DNA from: a virus
IMG/VR virus record: IMGVR_UViG_3300032235_000437
Span: 1-64,000 of that record
Length of the DNA: 64,000 bases
Reading direction: 5' to 3' (one strand)
Shown here: piece after piece, positions 22,408 to 29,673 of the stretch
Layout: each line of letters starts with the position of its first letter
Numbering within the stretch: position 1 is the stretch's first letter
Notes under the pieces: model-generated
What the model was told of the DNA's origin: nothing
The model's input: the letters and a program-made list of their open reading frames with translations, nothing else
Databases searched by the model: none
Position numbers and translations under genes: made by a program

Positions 22408-22677
22408 ATGAGTTCTAACTATGACTTTGGTACTGCGTTCCATAAAAATAATGGAAACGCAGTAAAAGTTACTATAAATGAGTTCAGAGACATACTATAC
22501 TTACACATAAGAGAGTATGCTATGGATGGAGATACTGGGCAGTGGTATCCAACAAAAACGGGATTTTCGTTTCAAGCAGATGAGGTAGGTTCTTTAATAC
22601 CTCTTCTGATTGAGGCAGAAGCTGTAGTAGCACAAAATTATATATATTCTACACAGCTAGAATTAGAACTGGAGTAA
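22408..22677 (+). CDS. PC4/Sub1-like single-stranded DNA-binding protein
   Basis: An 89-residue protein. VKVTINEFRDILYLHIREY (about 20-38), then WYPTKTGFSFQADEVGSLIPLL (in parts PTKTGFSF, DEVGSLI) matches the PC4 fold pattern (V.I.E..G..Y..IREY....G...P.KKG..L...E...L). PC4-like proteins bind single-stranded DNA and act in transcription and replication. It lies between the sugar cluster and the replication genes. Confidence 0.7.
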   Translation: MSSNYDFGTAFHKNNGNAVKVTINEFRDILYLHIREYAMDGDTGQWYPTKTGFSFQADEVGSLIPLLIEAEAVVAQNYIYSTQLELELE

Positions 22678-22679
22678 CA

Positions 22680-23000
22680 ATGAGTATTAAAACGTGGAGT
22701 AATGACCAAGAAGAAGAATTGATTAGATTATATACTAAGGAAGAAATTAAAGACGTACATGAACTAGCTACGCATTTCTCTAAAGGTTATAGAAGTGTAA
22801 TCAGTAAGTTGGTGCAACTCAAGGTTTACGAAAAACCGCAATTAGACGAAGACAATAAGACACAAACTGTAAAAACTATGTTAAGAGACTTAGAAGATAT
22901 GTTAGACATAGAAATCGACGGAACTAATTTAAATAAGAAAGAAAACTTAGTTAAGTTAGTTGACGCATTAAAAATCAAACTAAATAATATAGCAGCATGA
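22680..23000 (+). CDS. HTH (Myb-like) protein related to the 25.5 kb repeat protein
   Basis: A 106-residue protein. TWSNDQEEELIRLY ... HELATHFSKGYRSVISKLVQLKVY is a SANT/Myb-like helix-turn-helix unit, with the R-V-x-K-L-xx-L ending seen four times in the 25.5 kb protein. The C-terminal half (LEDMLDIEIDGTNLNKKENL) is a short helical tail. A probable DNA-binding protein, target unknown. Ends overlapping the kinase gene by 4. Confidence 0.65.
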   Translation: MSIKTWSNDQEEELIRLYTKEEIKDVHELATHFSKGYRSVISKLVQLKVYEKPQLDEDNKTQTVKTMLRDLEDMLDIEIDGTNLNKKENLVKLVDALKIKLNNIAA

Positions 23001-23563
23001 ATCAACAATCACATCACGACTTTATAACTGAATCATACGCAAAACTAAGCAAAAAACCTAAACTACTAGTAATAGGTCATGCTAGACACGGCAAGGATAC
23101 TCTGTGCGAGATTTTAAGAGATAAATACGGTTTCAGCTTCGAGAGCAGCAGTAAATTCTGCTCCAAGCACTTTATCTTTAATAAGTTAAAAGATAAATAC
23201 GGATACAGCTCAGAAGAAGAATGCTATGCTGATAGGCACAACCACAGAGCTGAGTGGTATAATGAAATATGTGCTTATAACGTACCAGACGCAGGAAAAT
23301 TGGGCTGGGAGATATTTCAAGAACATGATATTTATTGTGGTCTAAGAAATAGAAAAGAATTTCATGCAATGAGAAATCAACTAATATTTGACTTCGCTAT
23401 TTGGGTAGATAGATCAGAACATTTACCTTTAGAATCGTCAGATAGCATGAGCCTACAAGAATGGATGGCTGATTTTACTGTAGACAATAATGGATCACTT
23501 GAAGACTTAGAGTTTAATCTAGCACAGCTTATGAATACTCTAGGAAAATGCACCGCTTGGTAA
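22997..23563 (+). CDS. Deoxynucleoside monophosphate kinase-like P-loop protein
   Basis: A 188-residue protein. VIGHARHGKDTLCE (about 26-39) is the P-loop (GxxxxGKDT, as in T4/T5 dNMP kinases), followed by FESSSKFCSKHFIF and RHNHRAEWY. dNMP kinases convert dNMPs to dNDPs. Length is slightly below the T4 (241) and T5 (about 250) enzymes. Suits the nearby NrdJ, dUTPase and ThyX. Confidence 0.7.
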   Translation: MNQQSHHDFITESYAKLSKKPKLLVIGHARHGKDTLCEILRDKYGFSFESSSKFCSKHFIFNKLKDKYGYSSEEECYADRHNHRAEWYNEICAYNVPDAGKLGWEIFQEHDIYCGLRNRKEFHAMRNQLIFDFAIWVDRSEHLPLESSDSMSLQEWMADFTVDNNGSLEDLEFNLAQLMNTLGKCTAW

Positions 23564-23640
23564 GTGTTAAAGCAACTTTTAGCTTTGTTATAGCTTATCT
23601 CTGTGTTATATTTAATCTAAGCTAATTAGGAACAGCGATA

Positions 23641-25377
23641 ATGAATTACGAAGAACTAAAAAATCTAGTGAAACATCACTGTGTATTATACTATGATTAC
23701 TCTGCGCCTGAAATCTCAGACGCGGAGTTTGATAAGCTATATGACGATCTAGAAGCTGTAGAAAAAGCCCAAGGATGGGTAGCATATGATTCTCCTACAG
23801 TAAAAGTAGGCGGAGTAGCTGGTAAGGTAGAACATCCTTATAAGCTATACTCCCTACGTAAAGTATATGATATTGAAGAAGTAGATGATTTCTTTGATGT
23901 AAAAACTCCTAAAATTGACGGTGCCAATCTTACTCTTGTATACAAGCGTGGAAGGCTAGTTCTTGCTCTCACTAGAGGTAACGGTGAGTATGGTGATAAC
24001 GTAGCCCATTTGGCTGCCGGTATTACTAACATCACTAAAACTATTACTACAGACTATGATCTAGTAGTTATTAACGGTGAGTGTGTAACAGATAATACTG
24101 TAGAGAACTTTCGCAACTATGTAAGCGGTGCTCTTGGTCTAAAATCACTAGAAGAATTTAAATCTAGAGATATTAAGTTTATTGCTCACGATATGCTTGG
24201 TGTTAATATGAATTACACTAATCGTATTGCAGTACTACAAAATATGGGTTTTACCACAGTACTAGATAAAAATATTGATAGATATCCTACAGACGGCGTA
24301 GTATATAGAATCAATGACTATAAACGGTCAATGCAGCTAGGCTATACATCAAAATACCCCAAGTTTGCAGTAGCTCTAAAACCTCGCGGGGTAAATACTG
24401 TTACTACTACTTTGCAAGCTGTAGAGTGGGCAATCGGTCGTACTGGTACTGTAAACCCGACTGGTGTAATCACGCCAGTTACTATTGATGATGCTGTAAT
24501 CTCAAGGGTAACTCTACATAACCTAGGTATTATCGAAGACCATAATCTTGGAATTGGTGATACTATTGAAATCGAAAGAGCTGGCGGGGTAATCCCAAAG
24601 TTTATTCGAGTTGTAGAACATGCAGCACATGGTATTAAAATTGATAAGTCACATGCAGAAAAAGCTGTAAATACTCTTACTTACCGTGACGGTCCAAGGC
24701 TGCTAGTAAAAGATAAGTCACAAGCAAACAATGTTAAAGCACTAGAGTATTTTATCAAAACTCTAGAAATTAAAGGTCTAGGGCCAGCTAATATTGAAAA
24801 GATGGGTCTAACACACCCAAGTGAGCTATTTGAGGCCAATGATTGGTCAATCCTAGGAGTTAACGGTTCTAAGATTGAGAGTGAGCTTGAGAGAGCCAAA
24901 ACTAAGCCGTATGAGCTAGTATTAGCTGCTCTAGGTATTCCAGGAGTAGGTAAATCAGTAGCTAAACTGATTGTAACAGCCATCCCAAAGTTTGAGCATC
25001 TAGAAGAAGTTCAATATAAAGATATTAGAGGAATCGGTCCAGCTACTATTACATCTATTGTAGAGTGGTTGGAAGATAACAAAGAGTGGGTAGAACAGCT
25101 TCCACTTCAGCTTGAGCAAAATGTTCAAGTAACTGCTGTACTAAAGCAAAGTAAGAAAGTTTGTGTAACTGGTAAGCTTGATATGACCAGAACACAGATT
25201 ACTGAGACTTTGGAAAAACACGGATTTACTGTTGCAAGTTCCGTAACTAAAGACTGTTATGCCTTAATTTCTGCTGGAGATACTAGCTCGTCTAAGTATG
25301 TAAAAGCTAGAGAAATGGGCATATTGATCATAGACTACTGGGCAAGCAAAAAAGATGTATTGAGCGGTAATTTTTAA
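23641..25377 (+). CDS. ligA: NAD-dependent DNA ligase LigA, zinc-finger-less
   Basis: A 578-residue ligase. Adenylation Lys is K91 in PKIDGANLTL (KxDG). RGNGEYGDN, INGEC and VALKPRG follow, then the OB fold (WAIGRTGTVNPTGV ... TLHNLGIIED ... IGDTIEIERAGGVIPK). Between OB and helix-hairpin-helix domains the usual four-Cys zinc finger is absent (TYRDGPRLLVKDKSQ instead). HhH motifs (KGLGPANIEKM, GIPGVGKSVAK, RGIGPATI) and a BRCT domain (about 503-578) end the protein. About 90 residues shorter than bacterial LigA (about 670). The replicative ligase. Confidence 0.9.
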   Translation: MNYEELKNLVKHHCVLYYDYSAPEISDAEFDKLYDDLEAVEKAQGWVAYDSPTVKVGGVAGKVEHPYKLYSLRKVYDIEEVDDFFDVKTPKIDGANLTLVYKRGRLVLALTRGNGEYGDNVAHLAAGITNITKTITTDYDLVVINGECVTDNTVENFRNYVSGALGLKSLEEFKSRDIKFIAHDMLGVNMNYTNRIAVLQNMGFTTVLDKNIDRYPTDGVVYRINDYKRSMQLGYTSKYPKFAVALKPRGVNTVTTTLQAVEWAIGRTGTVNPTGVITPVTIDDAVISRVTLHNLGIIEDHNLGIGDTIEIERAGGVIPKFIRVVEHAAHGIKIDKSHAEKAVNTLTYRDGPRLLVKDKSQANNVKALEYFIKTLEIKGLGPANIEKMGLTHPSELFEANDWSILGVNGSKIESELERAKTKPYELVLAALGIPGVGKSVAKLIVTAIPKFEHLEEVQYKDIRGIGPATITSIVEWLEDNKEWVEQLPLQLEQNVQVTAVLKQSKKVCVTGKLDMTRTQITETLEKHGFTVASSVTKDCYALISAGDTSSSKYVKAREMGILIIDYWASKKDVLSGNF

Positions 25378-25421
25378 AAGATTTAAAAGCCACCAACAAA
25401 CCAAAATACGTCAAATTCTAG

Positions 25422-25450
25422 TTGCCTGTGATTAAAGTTTTATTTATATT
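25422..25450 (+). promoter_or_regulatory. Sigma-70-like promoter, upstream of the multi-HTH gene
   Basis: TTGCCT (25422-25427), 17 bp, TATATT (25445-25450). An untranslated leader of about 65 bases follows, with the hairpin ACAAGAGA/TCTCTTGT (8 bp, loop GAGT, 25461-25480), and then AAAGGA before the ATG. Confidence 0.7.
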
Positions 25451-25524
25451 ATAAACATAGACAAGAGAGAGTTCTCTTGTAAATCTAAATTAAACAACCC
25501 CCTGAGCGAAAGGATCATTAATAC

Positions 25525-26217
25525 ATGTCAAAATTTGAATACACCGAAGAAATGGTTGCTCGTATGCACGACGTTGCAAAGAGCGAAATCACTGAAGAAT
25601 CCATTGAAGCACTTATGACTGAGTTCGACTTCCCACGTCGTTCCGTAACTGCCAAGCTACGTAAGCTAGGCTATGACGTTCCAAAGAAGCCCGGCGCTGC
25701 GCCAATCTTCTCTGCTGACGAGACTTCAGCTCTAGGTGAGTACCTAAACGACAACTCCGGCGAGTTTACTGCCGAAGAGATCGCTGCACATTTCTCTGAT
25801 GCTTGGGGCCGTGAAGTCACTGCTCGCCAAATCAATGGTAAGGCTCTATCAATGGAGCTAACTGGAAGCATCAAGCCTGCTGAAAAGAAAGCTGCTCCAC
25901 GCACTTACTCTGACGCAGAAGAGGGAACCATTGCTGATCTAGTAGAAGCTGGTAAGTTCCTAGAAGATATTGCAGAGGCTGTTGGCCGTCCTGTAAACTC
26001 CATTCGTGGTAAGCTTCTTTCAATGGGCCTAAAGGCTCCTCAGCGTGACAAGAAGGCTACTAAGTCTGACCCATACGAGGGTATCGAAGACATGCTAGAC
26101 AAGTCAGTTGAAGAAATTGCAACTGCTTTCGACAAGACAGCTCGCGGTGTTAAAACTGTGCTAACTCGTCGTGGTCTAAGCTGTGCCGACTACACTCCAA
26201 AGGCTGCTGCTGAGTAA
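25525..26217 (+). CDS. Multi-helix-turn-helix repeat protein, probably abundant
   Basis: A 230-residue protein with four imperfect HTH-like repeats ending RRSVTAKLRKLGY, REVTARQINGKALSMEL, RPVNSIRGKLLSMGL and ARGVKTVLTRRGL, each preceded by an acidic helix. Pattern: (A) R-x-V-x-x-x-L/K-x-x-x-x-G. It is strikingly richer in C-ending codons and GC than neighbours, has a strong promoter, a leader hairpin and a strong terminator. Suggests high expression, perhaps as a DNA-coating or transcription protein. Relatives of this repeat occur in marine phages, from memory, without known function. Confidence 0.75.
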   Translation: MSKFEYTEEMVARMHDVAKSEITEESIEALMTEFDFPRRSVTAKLRKLGYDVPKKPGAAPIFSADETSALGEYLNDNSGEFTAEEIAAHFSDAWGREVTARQINGKALSMELTGSIKPAEKKAAPRTYSDAEEGTIADLVEAGKFLEDIAEAVGRPVNSIRGKLLSMGLKAPQRDKKATKSDPYEGIEDMLDKSVEEIATAFDKTARGVKTVLTRRGLSCADYTPKAAAE

Positions 26218-26242
26218 TTAGCAGTTAGCATAGACTAACTCG

Positions 26243-26270
26243 AAGGACGGTGGCAACACCGTCCTTTTTT
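26243..26270 (+). terminator. Strong rho-independent terminator
   Basis: AAGGACGGTG / CACCGTCCTT, 10 bp with loop GCAA (26253-26256), then TTTTTT. Directly follows the multi-HTH gene. Confidence 0.92.
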
Positions 26271-26283
26271 ATTGGGGATTTTT

Positions 26284-26592
26284 ATGAAAAATTATTTCGT
26301 ATTACAAGAATTATCAGATGAATCATTAGAAGCTGTATTAAGTCTTTCACCGGCTCAAAAGGCTGGTTATTTTGAGGCTATGGTTAAAACTTTTTATCCT
26401 CGTATACCAGAAAACACGGAAGAATTTGAAGAAATGGTAGCTACTTATCTTAGCAGCTTTTGTGTAGAGAAGATTTACAGATCAAATAGGTTTTTTAATG
26501 AAAAATTTACTCCAGTGTATACAGGAACAGGAATCATAAGAAATATTATCTCAGACTTATACTATTCGGACGACGAGCTGATAACTCATTAA
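26284..26592 (+). CDS. Unknown protein (102 aa)
   Basis: Start at ATG 26284 behind GGGG, preferred over a TTG at 26272. Acidic, helical, MKNYFVLQELSDESLEAVLS then LYYSDDELITH. Not recognised. Confidence 0.6.
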   Translation: MKNYFVLQELSDESLEAVLSLSPAQKAGYFEAMVKTFYPRIPENTEEFEEMVATYLSSFCVEKIYRSNRFFNEKFTPVYTGTGIIRNIISDLYYSDDELITH

Positions 26593-26651
26593 TATTTGAG
26601 TTGCATGGTTACTGTTTACTTGTTATAATAAATAAACACTAGAGGTAAATT

Positions 26652-27425
26652 ATGGCTAAGGCACCAACAACCGAGATTCCAGAGGCAAAGATCAGAAACG
26701 CTATCTGGTATTTAAAAGCAGGAAAAACTAAGAAGTTTGTTTGTGAGTTCTTAGGTATTGCTTATAATACCAAAAAACTAGATTCGCTAATTGAAGAGTT
26801 TCATAAGCGTTTAGAACGAGAAGCTGAACTTAAAAAAGCTGCTAAAGTAAAAGTATTCACACAAAAAGAAAAAGAAGGTATTGCTAAACAGTACCTAGCC
26901 GGTGAAGCACAATCTGTATTAGCTAAGCAGTATTTCATTTCTCCGCAAAGAATTAAGAATATTCTTATGGAAATGAATACTCCTATTAGAGGTAGGGGTA
27001 AAAACTCAGAAGCTAAAGTAGATCACATTGTTCAAGACCTAGAAATAAAATTTAAAGCTGGAGATAAAGTATTTCTAGCTAAGTATAACTGCTTTGCTAT
27101 TGTTCATCAAGTATATGATGAGGAGTATCTTGAATACTTAGAAAATGGCAGACAGCGTTATGTTGAGTTATACCCTTTTAAGCCCGATAAACGTGGCATG
27201 GCCGGTAGATATAGTGAGCCGCAAGAAGGTGTTCACTATGAAATTTATTGGGTACTAGAAGATGGTACTGAGTTTAAACTATCCGCTATGAAATCAGTGC
27301 GGAATCGAATTATACAACAAATCGAAGAAACTGGTAGAGAGTACTATACGGTATGGAGAGACGATGGCGATAATTGTTTTCTTTATGCAATGAGAGACGA
27401 ACTTTACCCAGTTAAGGCAGGATAA
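26652..27425 (+). CDS. HTH and SH3-like domain protein
   Basis: A 257-residue protein. Residues 11-40 and 71-100 are two HTH-like units (KQYLAGEAQSVLAKQYFISP, RIKNILMEM), then a beta-rich domain (FKAGDKVFLAKYNCFAIVHQ, GVHYEIYWVLEDGTEFKLS) like a small SH3-like binding module. Probable DNA-binding protein preceding the helicase; stop overlaps the helicase ATG by 1 base. A loader or regulator role is conjecture. Confidence 0.6.
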   Translation: MAKAPTTEIPEAKIRNAIWYLKAGKTKKFVCEFLGIAYNTKKLDSLIEEFHKRLEREAELKKAAKVKVFTQKEKEGIAKQYLAGEAQSVLAKQYFISPQRIKNILMEMNTPIRGRGKNSEAKVDHIVQDLEIKFKAGDKVFLAKYNCFAIVHQVYDEEYLEYLENGRQRYVELYPFKPDKRGMAGRYSEPQEGVHYEIYWVLEDGTEFKLSAMKSVRNRIIQQIEETGREYYTVWRDDGDNCFLYAMRDELYPVKAG

Positions 27426-28816
27426 TGGCAGTAGACTTACAAAAACTAGCTCTGCGTAGATTAATAGATACGCAGAGTAATGATCTATATTCACGACTAT
27501 TAAACCAATATTTTACAGGAATTAACGCTACTTTATACGACAAGATAAAACTGTTCTATAAAGCTAATGTTAGACTTCCTTCTACAGACGAAATTTTAGC
27601 GATCCGAAAAGATGCAGCGCTACAAGACTACCTAGAGAATCAAATTTACGCTGAAGATAACTCTTGTGAAGGTCTTCAAGACGAGTTCTTGATCGCTCAG
27701 TTACAAGATTACTATATCCGTGAAGAGACTATCTCATTCATGGATAAAATGATTGATAACCTAGACAGCTTAGAAAAAGTAGAAATTGTAGATAAACTAC
27801 AAAACCACTTGCTTCATCTTAATAAAGCCATCCCACATGATGATGAACTATACGACGTAGCAGAGCTTGACTTCTTCCCTAACGAAGAAGATTTTAAAAT
27901 CTATCCATCAGGTCTATCACATGAATTTGATAGTATCAACGGCGGCTTCGCTACTCAAGAGCTAGTTCTTCTTGGTGGTCGTCGTGGTTCTGGTAAGTCT
28001 ATTATCTCACTAAACCTAGCATTAAACCGTTTTCTTCAAGGAAATACGGTATCATTTTTTACTATTGAAATGCGGTATAAAGAAGTTTATGACCGCGTAC
28101 AATCGATCATTTCTGGAGTACCTTTCCTAGATATTTTCAGAAATCAACTAACTGATATCCAAAAACTTCAGATGGCTAGAGCTAAGTTTGATGTATTCTA
28201 TGAGAAATCAGATACGGTAACAAATCTATTAGGCGATCTTGAGAGAGAACGTGACTTTAAAAAGTTTGAGCAGCGTGTAAAAGCTGAAAAGCCTAAGCTG
28301 AAAGAGCACAGACTGTTTATGATCGACGATGAAGGCTTAACTCTGAATCGTATTGATCACTATAACAACATGTTTGCTAGTAAGTATCCTAACTATAATA
28401 TGAGTGTAGTAGACTACATCAATATTATTAAGCATGAAGATCAGAAAGACTGGAAGACACAGATTACTATTGCAGATAGTCTAAAATCCCAATCTAGAAA
28501 ATATGATCTAACTATGATTTCACCTTATCAGATCGACGCTAGCGGTGAAGCTCGTTTTGCTAAAGGTATCCTAGATAGTGCTGACAGAAGCTTTAACTTC
28601 TTTCCTCCGCCAGAGAATGAAGACAGAAGCTTGAATAATAAAGTCACAATTCATACTACTAAGATGCGTAACGGTAAACATATGAGTTTTGACGTACTAA
28701 TGGATTGGGCTTGTGTAAAAATCAATCCAAACGTATCGGAAGTGATTAATGAAAAACCACACGGTGTTGCAAAGTTTGGATCAGACAACGAAGCTCAAGG
28801 ACCTAGAGATATATAA
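27425..28816 (+). CDS. Replicative DNA helicase, DnaB/gp41-like RecA fold
   Basis: A 463-residue helicase. ELVLLGGRRGSGKSIISLNL (about 179-198) contains the Walker A loop, TVSFFTIEM the beta-strand with Glu, DDEGLTLNRI and NMSVVDYINIIK a Walker B-like strand (DYI), and ATTKMRNGK the arginine-finger region (HTTKMRNGK). N-terminal 150 residues are helical, as in DnaB-family proteins. Stop overlaps the primase ATG (TAATG). Confidence 0.85.
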   Translation: MAVDLQKLALRRLIDTQSNDLYSRLLNQYFTGINATLYDKIKLFYKANVRLPSTDEILAIRKDAALQDYLENQIYAEDNSCEGLQDEFLIAQLQDYYIREETISFMDKMIDNLDSLEKVEIVDKLQNHLLHLNKAIPHDDELYDVAELDFFPNEEDFKIYPSGLSHEFDSINGGFATQELVLLGGRRGSGKSIISLNLALNRFLQGNTVSFFTIEMRYKEVYDRVQSIISGVPFLDIFRNQLTDIQKLQMARAKFDVFYEKSDTVTNLLGDLERERDFKKFEQRVKAEKPKLKEHRLFMIDDEGLTLNRIDHYNNMFASKYPNYNMSVVDYINIIKHEDQKDWKTQITIADSLKSQSRKYDLTMISPYQIDASGEARFAKGILDSADRSFNFFPPPENEDRSLNNKVTIHTTKMRNGKHMSFDVLMDWACVKINPNVSEVINEKPHGVAKFGSDNEAQGPRDI

Positions 28817-29673
28817 TGGACTTAGTAGAACTATTAGATAAACGAGGTATACCGTATAAAAAAACTAATAATCCTTATGAGATTTTAGTTACTTGTACGA
28901 GTGGGCAGCACCAAGATAACAACGCTAGCTTGTCTTACAATCTAGAAAAGCATATATTTAACTGCTGGAGTTGTGGATTTAGAGGTGGTGCCACTAAATT
29001 CTTACAATCTATAGGCGAAATGGCTGTTATTGATTTTGACAGCAAGCAGCCTTATAAGATTAAGAAACTAAAAGAAAAACTCAGAGCAAAGATTGAGATT
29101 GACGATATTAAGCTGCCAGATGATAGAAAGCTATATCTAGAAGAGTTTAGAGGTATTGACGCTAATATCTATAGAGAGTTTAAAGCTTTCACTACTAATC
29201 AGATGGACTTAACAGATTATCTATGTATTCCAGTATTTCAACACGGTAAACTAAAGTTTATCGAAGGCAGGCTTTTACGTGATCTAGAAAACCAACCAAA
29301 GTACTACAGACGCCCAGCAAAAGCTGTGGTGTCTGATGTGCTATTTCCTCTAGATAAGATTAAGAATACTAACTATGTAATTCTAGTAGAAGGTATTTTT
29401 GATGCTATTAACATGTGGAAAATCGGCTATAATAACACGTTATGTGTGTTTGGCACCACCAATTTTAGTAAAAAGAAGCTAGACCTATTAGATAATATGG
29501 GTATCACTAGAGTAGATATTATGATGGATTCTGATGCTCCTGGTGTGAAGGCAGCAGAGAAAATAGCTGAAATGTTGGATTCTCGTAATATTTATGCTAG
29601 AATTATAACATTACCAAAAGGCGTTGACCCTGGCGAGTTAACTAAAGAACAAGCAGAGAGGCTATTAAAGTGA
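28816..29673 (+). CDS. DNA primase (DnaG-type, zinc and Toprim)
   Basis: A 285-residue primase. Zinc ligands C27, H32, C50 and C53 (TCTSGQH ... FNCWSCGFRGG), then the RNA polymerase basic region, then Toprim VILVEGIFDAINMW (Glu) and DIMMDSDAPGVKAAEKIA (DxD). It lacks the C-terminal helicase-binding domain of DnaG (about 580 residues) and resembles gp61/T7-style short primases. Overlaps PolA by 4 bases. Confidence 0.88.
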   Translation: MDLVELLDKRGIPYKKTNNPYEILVTCTSGQHQDNNASLSYNLEKHIFNCWSCGFRGGATKFLQSIGEMAVIDFDSKQPYKIKKLKEKLRAKIEIDDIKLPDDRKLYLEEFRGIDANIYREFKAFTTNQMDLTDYLCIPVFQHGKLKFIEGRLLRDLENQPKYYRRPAKAVVSDVLFPLDKIKNTNYVILVEGIFDAINMWKIGYNNTLCVFGTTNFSKKKLDLLDNMGITRVDIMMDSDAPGVKAAEKIAEMLDSRNIYARIITLPKGVDPGELTKEQAERLLK

